Shown here in pieces: positions 1 through 11,745 of a stretch of 64,000 bases of DNA. The DNA is from Urechis unicinctus (lineage: Eukaryota; Annelida; Polychaeta; Xenopneusta; Urechidae), in assembly GCA_034190875.2 (NCBI GenBank), contig JAXDRA010000384.1, positions 1 to 64,000 on the forward strand, in the 5' to 3' direction. The notes beneath the pieces are model-generated. The model searched no databases, was not told the origin of the DNA, and saw only the letters and a list, made by a program, of their open reading frames with translations. Position 1 is the first letter of the stretch. Each line of letters begins with the position of its first letter. The position numbers and the translations under genes are program-made.

Positions 1-737
1 AGTTCGCTATATTGACATCTCAGTCCGCTTTATATAAAGTTCGCTACGCTGACATCATTGTCCTCTGTATATAGAGTTCTCTACATTAACATCTCAGTCG
101 GCTGTACATGATGTTCGCTACGGTGACATCATAGTCGGCTGTACATAGAGTTCGCTACACTAACATCATCGTCCGCAGTATATAGAGTTCGCTACACAGA
201 TATTATCGTCCGCTGTATATAGAGTTTACATTGACATCTCAGTCAGATGTATAGAGAGTTCGCTAATCTGACATCATCGTCCGCTGTATATAGAGTTCAC
301 TACATTGACATTTCAGTCAGTTGTATATAGAGTTCGTTACAATGACATCATCGTCCGCTGTATGTAGAGTTCACCACGCTGACATCATCATGCGCTGTAT
401 ATAGAGTTCACTACGCAGCATTTCAGTCAGCTGCATATAGAGTACAATACGTTGACATCATCGTCCGCTGTACATAGAGTTCGCTACACTGACATCATCG
501 TGCGCTTTATATAATGTTCACTACAATGACATCATCGTCCGCTTTATATAGAGTTCACTACATTAACATCTCAGTCAGCTGTATATAAAGTCGAAACGCT
601 AACATTATCGTCCGCTGTTTATAGAGTTCGCTACACTGACATCATCGTCCGCTGTATTTAGAGTACACAACGTTGACATTTCAGAAAGCTGTATATAAAG
701 TTTGCTACACTGACATCATCGTCCGCTGTATATAGAG

Positions 738-774
738 TTCGCTACACTGACATCATCGTCCGCTGTATATAGAG
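738..774 (+). repeat. Class A monomer exemplar (37 bp)
   Basis: This is an exact copy of the commonest class A monomer. Landmarks are TTCGCTACAC at the left, TGACATCATCG across the junction with the core, CCGCTG, and TATATAGAG at the right. Class A is the more abundant class: in the well-preserved R4 unit it accounts for 21 of 34 monomers. Common A variants carry CTAACATCATC, CTGATATCATC (an EcoRV-type GATATC), CGTGCGCTG or CGTCTGCTG, and these variants mark fixed positions inside the HORs. Confidence 0.95.
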
Positions 775-959
775 TACACAACGTTGACATTTCAGAAAGC
801 TGTATATAGAGTTCACTACAATGACATCATCGTCCGCTTTATATAGAGTTCACTACATTGACATCTCAGTCAGCTGTATATGAAGTTCGCTACGCTGACA
901 TCATCGTCCGCTGTATATAGAGTTCGCTACACTGACATCATCGTCCGCTGTATATAGAG

Positions 960-1480
960 TACACAACGTTGACACATTCAGAAAGCTGTATATAAAGTTT
1001 GCTACACTGACATCATCGTCCGCTGTATATAGAGTTCACTACATAGACATCTCAGTCAGCTGTATATGGAGTTCACTACGCTGATATCATTGTAAGCGCT
1101 GTATATAGAGTTCGCTACTACGCTGATATCATATTCCGCTCTATATAGAGTTCACTACATTGACATCTCAGTCAGCTTTATATAAAGTTCGCTACACTAA
1201 CATCATCGTCCGCTGTTGATCGAGTTCCCTACACTGACATCATGTCCGCTGCATATAGAGTACACTATACGTTGATATTTCAGTCAGCTGTATATATAGT
1301 TCGCTACACTGACATCATCGTCCGCTTTATGTAGAGTTCACCACACACTGACATCATCGTGTGCTGTATATAGAGTTCACTACGCAGACATCTCAGTCCA
1401 GCTGTATATAGAGTACACTCTACGATGACATCATCGTCCGCTGCATATAGAGTTCGCTACAACTGACATCATAGTGCGCT
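960..1480 (+). repeat. Microindel-rich stretch within R1 copy a
   Basis: Compared with the aligned part of R1 copy b (about 4430-4940), this stretch has many extra 1-3 base pieces that repeat their neighbours: TGTAAGCGCTG against TGTAAGCTG, GCTACTACGCTG against GCTACGCTG, CACCACACACTG against CACCACACTG, TACACTCTACG against TACACTACG, GCTACAACTGAC against GCTACACTGAC. The net excess, about 13 bp, accounts for the 3,474 versus 3,461 difference in period. This could be replication slippage or sequencing and consensus error. Confidence 0.8.
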
Positions 1481-1574
1481 GTATAAAATGTTCACTACAC
1501 TGACATCATCGTCCGCTGTATATAGAGTTCACTACATTGACATCTCAGTCAGCTGTATATGAAGTTCGCTACGC

Positions 1575-1582
1575 TGACGTCA
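1575..1582 (+). promoter_or_regulatory. TGACGTCA palindrome (CRE-type bZIP site sequence), recurrent
   Basis: One class A monomer per R1 or R3 unit carries TGACGTCA, the palindrome bound by CREB/ATF-type bZIP proteins in animals, fungi and plants. Other class A monomers have TGACATCA, one base away. Exact copies start at 1575, 5036, 20663, 33763, 35885, 38010, 39148, 41526, 43575 and 46857. The motif is seen directly. Binding or any regulatory role is only inference, since an 8-bp match in a satellite may be coincidental. Confidence 0.35.
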
Positions 1583-1601
1583 TCGTCCGCTGTATATAGA
1601 G

Positions 1602-1635
1602 TTTACATTGACATCTCAGTCAGCTGTATAGATAG
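1602..1635 (+). repeat. 34-bp short class B monomer (exemplar)
   Basis: This B-class monomer starts TTTACATTGAC instead of TTCACTACATTGAC, a net loss of 3 bp at the left end, giving 34 bp. The same short form recurs at fixed places in every HOR type, often ending TATAGAGAG or TATAGATAG. It occurs three times in the R4 unit. Its presence explains why HOR lengths and deletion sizes are sums of 37 and 34 rather than multiples of 37. Confidence 0.9.
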
Positions 1636-2221
1636 TTCGCTAATCTGACATCATCGTCCGCTGTATATAGAGTTCACTACATTGACATTTCAGTCAGCTG
1701 TATATAGAGTTCGCTACACTAACATCATCGTCCGCTGTATATAGAGTTTACATTGACATCTCAGTCACCTGTATATAGAGTTCGCTACACTGATATCATC
1801 GTGCGCTTTATATAATGTTCACTACAATGACATCATCGTCCGCTTTATATAGAGTTCACTACATTAACATCTCAGTCAGCTGTATATAAAGTTCGAAACG
1901 CTAACATTATCGTCCGCTGTTTATAGAGTTTGCTACCCCGACATCATCGTCCGCTGTATTTAGAGATCACTACATTGACATCTCAGTCAGCTGTATATGG
2001 AGTTCGCTACGCTGACATCATCGTCCGCTGTAAATAGAGTTCGCTACACTAACATCATCGTCCGTTGTATATACAGTTCACTACATTGACATCTCAGTCA
2101 GCTGTATATGAAGTTCGCAACGCTGACATCATTGTCCGCTGTATATAGAGTTTACATTGACATTTCAGTCAGCTGTATATAGAGTACACTACGTTGACAT
2201 CATCGTCTGCTGTATGCAGAG

Positions 2222-2258
2222 TTCACTTTATTCACATAATTGTCAGCCGTATATTGAC
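2222..2258 (+). repeat. Most divergent monomer, a position marker of R1 and R3
   Basis: This 37-bp monomer contains TTCACATAATTGTCAGCC and ends TATATTGAC, unlike any other class, while keeping the array register. The next monomer starts TACGCTACACTGACATTATAG. The TTCACATAAT string recurs once per R1 or R3 unit, starting at 2231, 5693, 21346, 28184 (with an extra AC), 34422, 36541, 38666, 39767, 42185, 44232, 47509, 49867 and 54432. It does not occur in R2 or R4. Its spacing gives the R3 period directly (2,119 and 2,125 bp between 34422, 36541 and 38666). Confidence 0.92.
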
Positions 2259-3474
2259 TACGCTACACTGACATTATAGTCAGCTGTATATAAAGTTCGC
2301 TGAATTGACATCATTGCCAGCTGTATATAGAGTTCGCTACACTAACATGATCGTCCGCTGTTGATCGAGTTCCCTACACTGACATCATCGTCCGCTGTAT
2401 ATAGAGTACCCTACGTTGATATTTCAGTCAGCTGTATATATAGTTCGCTACACTGACATCATCGTCCGCTTTATGTAGAGTTCACCACACTGACATCATC
2501 GTGTGCTGTATATAGAGTTCACTACGCAGACATCTTAGTCAGCTGTATATAGAATACACTAGGTTGACATCATCGTCCGCTGTATATAGAGATCGCTACA
2601 CTGACATCATCGTGCGCTGTATAAAATGTTCACTACACTGACATCATCGTCCGCTGTATATAGAGTTTACTACATTGACATCTCAGTCAGCTGTATATGA
2701 AGTTCGCTACGCTGACTTCATCGTCCGCTGTATTTAGAGTTTGCATTGACATCTCAGTCAGCTGTATAGAGAGTTCGCTAATCTGACATCATCGTCCGCT
2801 GTATATAGAGTTCACTACATTGACATTTCAGTCAGCTGTATATATAGTGCGCTACACTAACATCATCGTCCGCTGTATATAGAGTTTACATTGACATCTC
2901 AGTCAGCTGTATATGGAGTTCGCTACACTGATATCATCGTCCGCTGTATATAGAGTTCGCTACATTGACATCAGTAAGCTGTATAAGAGTTCGCTACATA
3001 TGCTACGCTGACATCATCGTGCGCTGTATATAGAGTTCACTACACTGACATCATCGTGCGCTGTATATAGAGTTCACTACATTGACATCTTAGTCAGCTG
3101 TATATAAAGTTCGCTACACTAGCATCATCGTCCGCTGTTGATCGAGTTCCCTACACTGACATCATCGTCCGCTGTATATAGAGTACCCTACGTTGATATT
3201 TCAGTTAGCTGTATATATAGTTCGCTACACTGACATCATCGTCCGCTTTATGTAGAGTTCACCACACTGACATCATCGTCCGCTGTATATAGAGTTTACA
3301 TTGACATCTCAGTCAGCTGTATAGAGAGTTCGCTAATCTGACATCATCGTCCGCTGTATATAGAGTTCGCTACATTGACATCTCAGTAAGCTGTATATAG
3401 AGTTCGCTACACTAACATCATCGTCTGCTGTACGTAGAGTTCGCTATACTGACATCATAGTCCGCTGAATATAG

Positions 3475-6420
3475 AGTTCGCTATATTGACATCTCAGTCC
3501 GCTTTATATAAAGTTCGCTACGCTGACATCATTGTCCTCTGTATATAGAGTTCTCTACATTAACATCTCAGTCGGCTGTACATGATGTTCGCTACGCTGA
3601 CATCATAGTCGGCTGTACATAGAGTTCGCTACACTAACATCATCGTCCGCAGTATATAGAGTTCGCTACACAGATATTATCGTCCGCTGTATATAGAGTT
3701 TACATTGACATCTCAGTCAGATGTATAGAGAGTTCGCTAATCTGACATCATCGTCCGCTGTATATAGAGTTCACTACATTGACATTTCAGTCAGTTGTAT
3801 ATAGAGTTCGTTACAATGACATCATCGTCCGCTGTATGTAGAGTTCACCACGCTGACATCATCATGCGCTGTATATAGAGTTCACTACGCAGCATTTCAG
3901 TCAGCTGCATATAGAGTACAATACGTTGACATCATCGTCCGCTGTACATAGAGTTCGCTACACTGACATCATCGTGCGCTTTATATAATGTTCACTACAA
4001 TGACATCATCGTCCGCTTTATATAGAGTTCACTACATTAACATCTCAGTCAGCTGTATATAAAGTCGAAACGCTAACATTATCGTCCGCTGTTTATAGAG
4101 TTCGCTACACTGACATCATCGTCCGCTGTATTTAGAGTACACAACGTTGACATTTCAGAAAGCTGTATATAAAGTTTGCTACACTGACATCATCGTCCGC
4201 TGTATATAGAGTTCGCTACACTGACATCATCGTCCGCTGTATATAGAGTACACAACGTTGACATTTCAGAAAGCTGTATATAGAGTTCACTACAATGACA
4301 TCATCGTCCGCTTTATATAGAGTTCACTACATAGACATCTCAGTCAGCTGTATATGAAGTTCGCTACGCTGACATCATCGTCCGCTGTATATAGAGTTCG
4401 CTACACTGACATCATCGTCCGCTGTATATAGAGTACACAACGTTGACATTTCAGAAAGCTGTATATAAAGTTTGCTACACTGACATCATCGTCCGCTGTA
4501 TATAGAGTTCACTACATAGACATCTCAGTCAGCTGTATATGGAGTTCACTACGCTGATATCATTGTAAGCTGTATATAGAGTTCGCTACGCTGATATCAT
4601 ATTCCGCTCTATATAGAGTTCACTACATTGACATCTCAGTCAGCTTTATATAAAGTTCGCTACACTAACATCATCGTCCGCTGTTGATCGAGTTCCCTAC
4701 ACTGACATCATTGTCCGCTGCATATAGAGTACCATACGTTGATATTTCAGTCAGCTGTATATATAGTTCGCTACACTGACATCATCGTCCGCTTTATGTA
4801 GAGTTCACCACACTGACATCATCGTGTGCTGTTTATAGAGTTCACTACGCAGATATCTCAGTCATCTGTATATAGAGTACACTACGATGACATCATCGTC
4901 CGCTGCATATAGAGTTCGCTACACTGACATCATAGTGCGCTGTATAAAATGTTCACTACACTGACATCATCGTCCGCTGTATATAGAGTTCACTACATTG
5001 ACATCTCAGTCAGCTGTATATGAAGTTCGCTACGCTGACGTCATCGTCCGCTGTATATAGAGTTTACATTGACATCTCAGTCAGCTGTATAGATAGTTCG
5101 CTAATCTGACATCATCGTCCGCTGTATATAGAGTTCACTACATTGACATTTCAGTCAGCTGTATATAGAGTTCGCTACACTAACATCATCGTCCGCTGTA
5201 TATAGAGTTTACATTGACATCTCAGTCACCTGTATATAGAGTTCGCTACACTGATATCATCGTGCGCTTTATATAATGTTCACTACAATGACATCATCGT
5301 CCGCTTTATATAGAGTTCACTACATTAACATCTCAGTCAGCTGTATATAAAGTTCGAAACGCTAACATTATCGTCCGCTGTTTATAGAGTTTGCTACCCC
5401 GACATCATCGTCCGCTGTATTTAGAGATCACTACATTGACATCTCAGTCAGCTGTATATGGAGTTCGCTACGCTGACATCATCGTCCGCTGTAAATAGAG
5501 TTCGCTACACTAACATCATCGTCCGTTGTATATACAGTTCACTACATTGACATCTCAGTCAGCTGTATATGAAGTTCGCAACGCTGACATCATTGTCCGC
5601 TGTATATAGAGTTTACATTGACATTTCAGTCAGCTGTATATAGAGTACACTACGTTTGACATCATCGTCTGCTGTATGCAGAGTTCACTTTATTCACATA
5701 ATTGTCAGCCGTATATTGACTACGCTACACTGACATTATAGTCAGCTGTATATAAAGTTCGCTGAATTGACATCATTGCCAGCTGTATATAGAGTTCGCT
5801 ACACTAACATGATCGTCCGCTGTTGATCGAGTTCCCTACACTGACATCATCGTCCGCTGTATATAGAGTACCCTACGTTGATATTTCAGTCAGCTGTATA
5901 TATAGTTCGCTACACTGACATCATCGTCCGCTTTATTAGAGTTCACCACACTGACATCATCGTGTGCTGTATATAGAGTTCACTACGCAGACATCTCAGT
6001 CAGCTGTATATAGAATACACTAGGTTGACATCATCGTCCGCTGTATATAGAGATCGCTACACTGACATCATCGTGCGCTGTATAAAATGTTCACTACACT
6101 GACATCATCGTCCGCTGTATATAGAGTTTACTACATTGACATCTCAGTCAGCTGTATATGAAGTTCGCTACGCTGACTTCATCGTCCGCTGTATTTAGAG
6201 TTTTGCATTGACATCTCAGTCAGCTGTATAGAGAGTTCGCTAATCTGACATCATCGTCCGCTGTATATAGAGTTCACTACATTGACATTTCAGTCAGCTG
6301 TATATATAGTGCGCTACACTAACATCATCGTCCGCTGTATATAGAGTTTACATTGACATCTCAGTCAGCTGTATATAGAGTTCGCTACACTGATATCATC
6401 GTCCGCTGTATATAGAGTTC
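3475..6420 (+). repeat. R1 higher-order repeat, copy b, truncated
   Basis: This copy follows copy a closely, with landmarks in the same order: TGACGTCA at 5036, TTGCTACCCC at 5391, the TTCACATAAT monomer at 5693 and ACTAGGTTG at 6019. It breaks off at about 6420, where regular monomers give way to disordered ones (ACTAAGCTGTATATAG). It lacks the microindels found at 960-1480 in copy a, so it is the better reference for the R1 unit. Confidence 0.88.
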
Positions 6421-7200
6421 GCTACACTAAGCTGTATATAGAGTTCGCATCATCGTCCGCGCTGTATATAGAGTTCACTACATTGACATCATCAGTCAGC
6501 TGTATATAGAGTTACTACATTGACATTTCAGCTGTATATTCTACACTGACATCATCGTCCGCTGTATATAGAGTTCGCTACACTGACATCATCGTCCGCT
6601 GTATATTGAGTTCACTACATTGACATCTCAGTCAGCTATATATAGGAGTTCGCTACACTGACATCATCGTCCGCTGTATAGAGTTCCCTACACTGACATC
6701 ATCGTCCGCTGTATATAGAGTACCCTACATTGACATTTCAGTCAGCTGTATAGAGAGTTCGCTACACTGACATCATCGTCCGCTGTATATAGAGTTCACT
6801 ACATTGACATCATCGTCGCTGTATATAGAGTTCACTACATTGACATCATCAGTCAGCTGTATATAGAGTTATACATCATCGTCGCTGCGAATATAGAGTT
6901 CGCTACACTGACATCATCTCAGTCCGCTGTATATAGAGTTCGCTACACTGACATCATCGTCCAGCTGTATATAGAGTTCGCTACATTGACATCTCGTCCG
7001 CTGTATATAGAGTTCGCTACACTGACATCATCGTCCGCTGTATATAGAGTTCGCTACATTGACATCATCAGTCAGCTGTATATATAGTTCGCTACACTGA
7101 CATCATCGTCCGCTGTATGTAGAGTTCACTACACTGACATCATCAGTCCGCTGTATATAGAGTTCACTACGCTGACATCTCAGTCAGCTGTATAGGTTTC
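6421..7200 (+). repeat. Irregular satellite zone 1
   Basis: The 37-bp register is lost and regained several times here. Monomers are truncated (TTCAGCTGTATATTCTACAC near 6530), carry extra bases (GTCCGCGCTG near 6455), or combine halves of class A and class B (CATCATCAGTCAGCTG near 6485, 6845 and 7065). The diagnostic variants of R1 are mostly absent and plain consensus monomers dominate. R1-type sequence resumes with ACTAGGTTG at 7201. This is either a degenerate block or a poorly resolved piece of assembly. Confidence 0.75.
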
Positions 7201-8160
7201 ACTAGGTTGACATCATCGTCCGCTGTATATAGAGTTCGCTACACTGACATCATCGTGCGCTGTATAAAATGTTCACTACACTGACATCATCGTCCGCTGT
7301 ATATAGAGTTTACTACATTGACATCTCAGTCAGCTGTATATGAAGTTCGCTACGCTGACATCATCGTCCGCTGTATGTAGAGTTTTACATTGACATCTCA
7401 GTCAGATGTATAGAGAGTTCGCTAATCTGACATCATCGTCCGCTGTATATAGAGTTCACTACATTGACATTTCAGTCAGCTGTATATAGAGTGCGCTACA
7501 CTAACATCATCGTCCGCTGTATATAGAGTTTTACATTGACATCTCAGTCAGCTGTATATGGAGTTCGCTACACTGACATCATCGTCCGCTGTATATAGAG
7601 TTCGCTACATTGACATCTCAGTAAGCTGTATATAGAGTTCGCTACGCTACATCATGTCCGCTCATATGAAGTTAGCTACGCTGACATCATCGTGCGCTGT
7701 ATATAGAGTTCACTACACTGACATCATCGTGCGCTGTATATAGAGTTCACTACATTGACATCTTAGTCAGCTGTATATAAAGTTCGCTACACTAGCATCA
7801 TCGTCCGCTGTTGATCGAGTTCCCTACACTGACATCATCGTCCGCTGTATATAGAGTACCCTACGTTGATATTTCAGTTAGCTGTATATATAGTTCGCTA
7901 CACTGACATCATCGTCCGCTTTATGTAGAGTTCACCACACTGACATCATCGTCCGCTGTATATAGAGTTTACATTGACATCTCAGTCAGCTGTATAGAGA
8001 GTTCGCTAATCTGACATCATCGTCCGCTGTATATAGAGTTCGCTACATTGACATCTCAGTAAGCTGTATATAGAGTTCGCTACACTAACATCATCGTCTG
8101 CTGTACGTAGAGTTCGCTATACTGACATCATAGTCCGCTGAATATAGAGTTCGCTATATT
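7201..8160 (+). repeat. R1 3' segment, additional partial copy
   Basis: This block matches the R1 end segment starting at 2558 (copy a) and 6019 (copy b), with the same ACTAGGTTG, TATAAAATGTTC, GACTTCATCG-region and short B monomers in order. It includes a distinctive monomer at about 7641-7674 ending CTCATATGAAG, a possible longer form of the 23-bp monomer. It leads without a break into the 404-bp tandem duplication. Confidence 0.8.
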
Positions 8161-8564
8161 GACATCTTAGTCAGCTGTATATAAAGTTCGCTACACTAGC
8201 ATCATCGTCCGCTGTTGATCGAGTTCCCTACACTGACATCATCGTCCGCTGTATATAGAGTACCCTACGTTGATATTTCAGTTAGCTGTATATATAGTTC
8301 GCTACACTGACATCATCGTCCGCTTTATGTAGAGTTCACCACACTGACATCTTCGTCCGCTGTATATAGAGTTTACATTGACATCTCAGTCAGCTGTATA
8401 GAGAGTTCGCTAATCTGACATCATCGTCCGCTGTATATAGAGTTCGCTACATTGACATCTCAGTAAGCTGTATATAGAGTTCGCTACACTAACATCATCG
8501 TCTGCTGTACGTAGAGTTCGCTATACTGACATCATAGTCCGCTGAATATAGAGTTCGCTATATT
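7757..8564 (+). repeat. 404-bp tandem duplication (7757-8160 and 8161-8564)
   Basis: GACATCTTAGTCAGC begins at 7757 and again at 8161, and both copies then run through the same GTTGATCGAG, GATATTTCAGTTAGC and TCTGCTGTACG monomers. The unit is 404 bp, equal to ten 37-bp monomers plus one 34-bp monomer. The join sits inside a class B monomer: TTCGCTATATTGACATC, normally followed by TCAGTCC, is followed by TTAGTCAGC at 8161. Copy 2 has a CATCTTCG variant that later recurs in R2 near 11540, 14080 and 17270. Confidence 0.9.
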
Positions 8565-11500
8565 GACATCTCAGTCCGCTTTATATAAAGTTCGCTACGC
8601 TGACATCATTGTCCTCTGTATATAGAGTTCTCTACATTAACATCTCAGTCGGCTGTACATGATGTTCGCTACGCTGACATCATAGTCGGCTGTACATAGA
8701 GTTCGCTACACTAACATCATCGTCCGCAGTATATAGATTTCGCTACACAGATATTATCGTCCGCTGTATATAGAGTTTACATTGACATCTCAGTCAGATG
8801 TATAGAGAGTTCGCTAATCTGACATCATCGTCCGCTGTATATAGAGTTCACTACATTGACATTTCAGTCAGTTGTATATAGAGTTCGCTACAATGACATC
8901 ATCGTCCGCTGTATGTAGAGTTCACCACGCTGACATCATCATGCGCTGTATATAGAGTTCACTACGCAGCATCTCAGTCAGCTGTATATAGAGTACAATA
9001 CGTTGACATCATCGTCCGCTGTATATAGAGTTCGCTGCACTGACATCATCGTGCGCTTTATATAATGTTCACTACAATGACATCATCGTCCGCTTTAAAT
9101 AGAGTTCACTACATTAACATCTCAGTCAGCTGTATATAAAGTCGAAACGCTAACATTATCGTCCGCTGTTTATAGAGTTCGCTACACTGACATCATCGTG
9201 CGCTGTATATAAATGTTCACTACACTGACATCATCGTCCGCTGTATATAGAGTTTACTACATTGACATCTCAGTCAGCTGTATATGAAGTTCGCTACGCT
9301 GACTTCATCGTCCGCTGTATTTAGAGTTTACATTGACATCTCAGTCAGCTGTATAGAGTTCGCTAATCTGACATCATCGTCCGCTGTATATAGAGTTCAC
9401 TACATTGACATTTCAGTCAGCTGTATATATAGTGCGCTACACTAACATCATCGTCCGCTGTATATAGAGTTTACATTGACATCTCAGTCAGCTGTATATG
9501 GAGTTCGCTACACTGACATCATCGTCCGCTGTATATAGAGTTCACTACATTGACATCTCAGTCAGCTGTATATGAAGTTCGCTACGCTGACTTCATCGTC
9601 CGCTGTGTTTAGAGTTTACATTGACATCTCAGTCAGCTGTATAGAGAGTTCGCTAATCTGACATCATCGTCCGATGTATATAGAGTTCACTACATTGACA
9701 TTTCAGTCAGCTGTATATATAGTGCGCTACATTAACATCATCGTCCGCTGTATATAGAGTTTACATTGACATCTCAGTCAGCTGTATATGGAGTTCGCTA
9801 CACTGATATCATCGTCCGCTGTATATAGAGTTCGCTACATTGACATCTCAGTAAGCTGTATATAGAGTTCGCTACATTGATCATATGAAGTTAGCTACGC
9901 TGACATCATCGTGCGCTGTATATAGAGTTCACTACACTGACATCATCGTGCGCTGTATATAGAGTTCACTACATTGACATCTTAGTCAGCTGTATATAAA
10001 GTTCGCTACACTAGCATCATCGTCCGCTGTTGATCGAGTTCCCTACACTGACATCATCGTCCGCTGTATATAGAGTACCCTACGTTGATATTTCAGTTAG
10101 CTGTATATATAGTTCGCTACACTGACATCATCGTCCGCTTTATGTAGAGTTCACCACACTGACATCATCGTCCGCTGTATATAGAGTTTACATTGACATC
10201 TCAGTCAGCTGTATAGAGAGTTCGCTAATCTGACATCATCGTCCGCTGTATATAGAGTTCGCTACATTGACATCTCAGTAAGCTGTATATAGAGTTCGCT
10301 ACACTAACATCATCGTCTGCTGTATGTAGAGTTCGCTATACTGACATCATCGTCCGCTGAATATAGAGTTCGCTATATTGACATCTCAGTCCGCTTTATA
10401 TAAGTTCGCTACGCTGACATCATTGTCCTCTGTATATAGAGTTCTCTACATTAACAACTCAGTCGGCTGTACATGAAGTTCGCTACGCTGACATCATAGT
10501 CGGCTGTACATAGAGTTCGCTACACTAACATCATCTACCGCAGTATATAGAGTTCGCTACACAGATATTATCGTCCGCTGTATATAGAGTTTACATTGAC
10601 ATCTCAGTCAGATGTATAGAGAGTTCGCTAATCTGACATCATCGTCCGCTGTATATAGAGATCACTACATTGACATCTCAGTCAGCTGTATATGAAGTTC
10701 GCTACGCTGACATTATCGTCCGCTGTATCTTGAGTTCACTACACTGACATCATCGTGTGCTGTATATAGAGTTCACTACGCAGACAGCTCAGTCAGCTGT
10801 ATATAGAATACACTAGGTTGACATCATCGTCCGCTGTATATAGAGATCGCTACACTGACATCATCGTGCGCTGTATAAAATGTTCACTACACTGACATCA
10901 TCGTCCGCTGTATATAGAGTTTACTACATTGACATCTCAGTCAGCTGTATATGAAGTTCGCTACGCTGACTTCATCGTCCGCTGTATTTAGAGTTTGCAT
11001 TGACATCTCAGTCAGCTGTATAGAGAGTTCGCTAATCTGACATCATCGTCCGCTGTATATAGAGTTCACTACATTGACATTTCAGTCAGCTGTATATATA
11101 GTGCGCTACACTAACATCATCGTCCGCTGTATATAGAGTCTACATTGACATCTCAGTCAGCTGTATATGGAGTTCGCTACACTGATATCATCGTCCGCTG
11201 TATATAGAGTTCGCTACATTGACATCTCAGTAAGCTCTATATAGAGTTCGCGACATTGATCATATGAAGTTAGCTACGCTGACATCATCGTGCGCTGTAT
11301 ATAGAGTTCACTACACTGACATCATCGTGCGCTGTATATAGAGTTCACTACATTGACATCTTAGTCAGCTGTATATAAAGTTCGCTACACTAGCATCATC
11401 GTCCGCTGTTGATCGAGTTCCCTACACTGACATCATCGTCCGCTGTATATAGAGTACCCTACGTTGATATTTCAGTTAGCTGTATATATAGTTCGCTACA

Positions 11501-11745
11501 CTGACATCATCGTCCGCTTTATGTAGAGTTCACCACACTGACATCTTCGTCCGCTGTATATAGAGTTTACATTGACATCTCAGTCAGCTGTATAGAGAGT
11601 TCGCTAATCTGACATCATCGTCCGCTGTATATAGAGTTCGCTACATTGACATCTCAGTAAGCTGTATATAGAGTTCGCTACACTAACATCATCGTCTACT
11701 GTACGTAGAGTTCGCTATACTGACATCATAGTCCGCTGAATATAG
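8552..11745 (+). repeat. R2 higher-order repeat, copy a (3,194 bp)
   Basis: R2 is defined by the block TTCGCTATATTGACATCTCAG followed by CCGCTTTATATAAAG, which occurs twice per unit. In this copy the blocks begin at 8552 and 10367, and the next unit begins at 11746. The first block is followed by GTACATGATG and the second by AACAACTCAG and GTACATGAAG, so the two halves (1,815 and 1,379 bp) are related but distinguishable. The unit holds two 23-bp TGATCATATG monomers (near 9868 and 11247). Confidence 0.92.
9868..9890 (+). repeat. Truncated 23-bp monomer with TGATCATATGAAG
   Basis: This monomer has lost about 14 bp of core: TTCGCTACATTGA is joined to TCATATGAAG. It is always followed by a monomer starting TTAGCTACGC. 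The same 23-bp form recurs near 11257, 13073, 13791, 15606, 16985, 18803, 22118, 24008, 28848, 35196, 37320, 40539, 42886, 48286 and 50640, so it was fixed before R2, the mosaic and R3 amplified. A longer 34-bp relative at about 7641-7674 keeps part of the missing core and could be an intermediate or a consensus artefact. Confidence 0.88.

Larger units (their letters stand above)
1..3474 (+). repeat. R1 higher-order repeat, copy a (about 3.47 kb, about 94 monomers)
   Basis: The sequence from base 1 recurs from base 3475, giving a period of 3,474 bp at the left edge. Internal landmarks are spaced 3,461-3,462 bp apart further in (TTGCTACCCC at 1930 and 5391; TTCACATAAT at 2231 and 5693). The difference comes from small extra bases in copy a at about 960-1480. 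Landmarks include the TGACGTCA monomer at 1575, the TTGCTACCCC monomer at 1930, the divergent monomer at 2222 and ACTAGGTTG at 2558. Around 2960-3005 the copy is shortened: the region that holds the 23-bp TGATCATATG monomer elsewhere is collapsed. The window begins inside the unit, so its true boundary is arbitrary. Confidence 0.9.

Noticed and set aside
2222-2258. Divergent monomer as a transposon or insertion footprint
   Set aside because: It is exactly 37 bp and keeps the array register, with no target-site duplication or terminal repeats, so it is treated as a diverged monomer.
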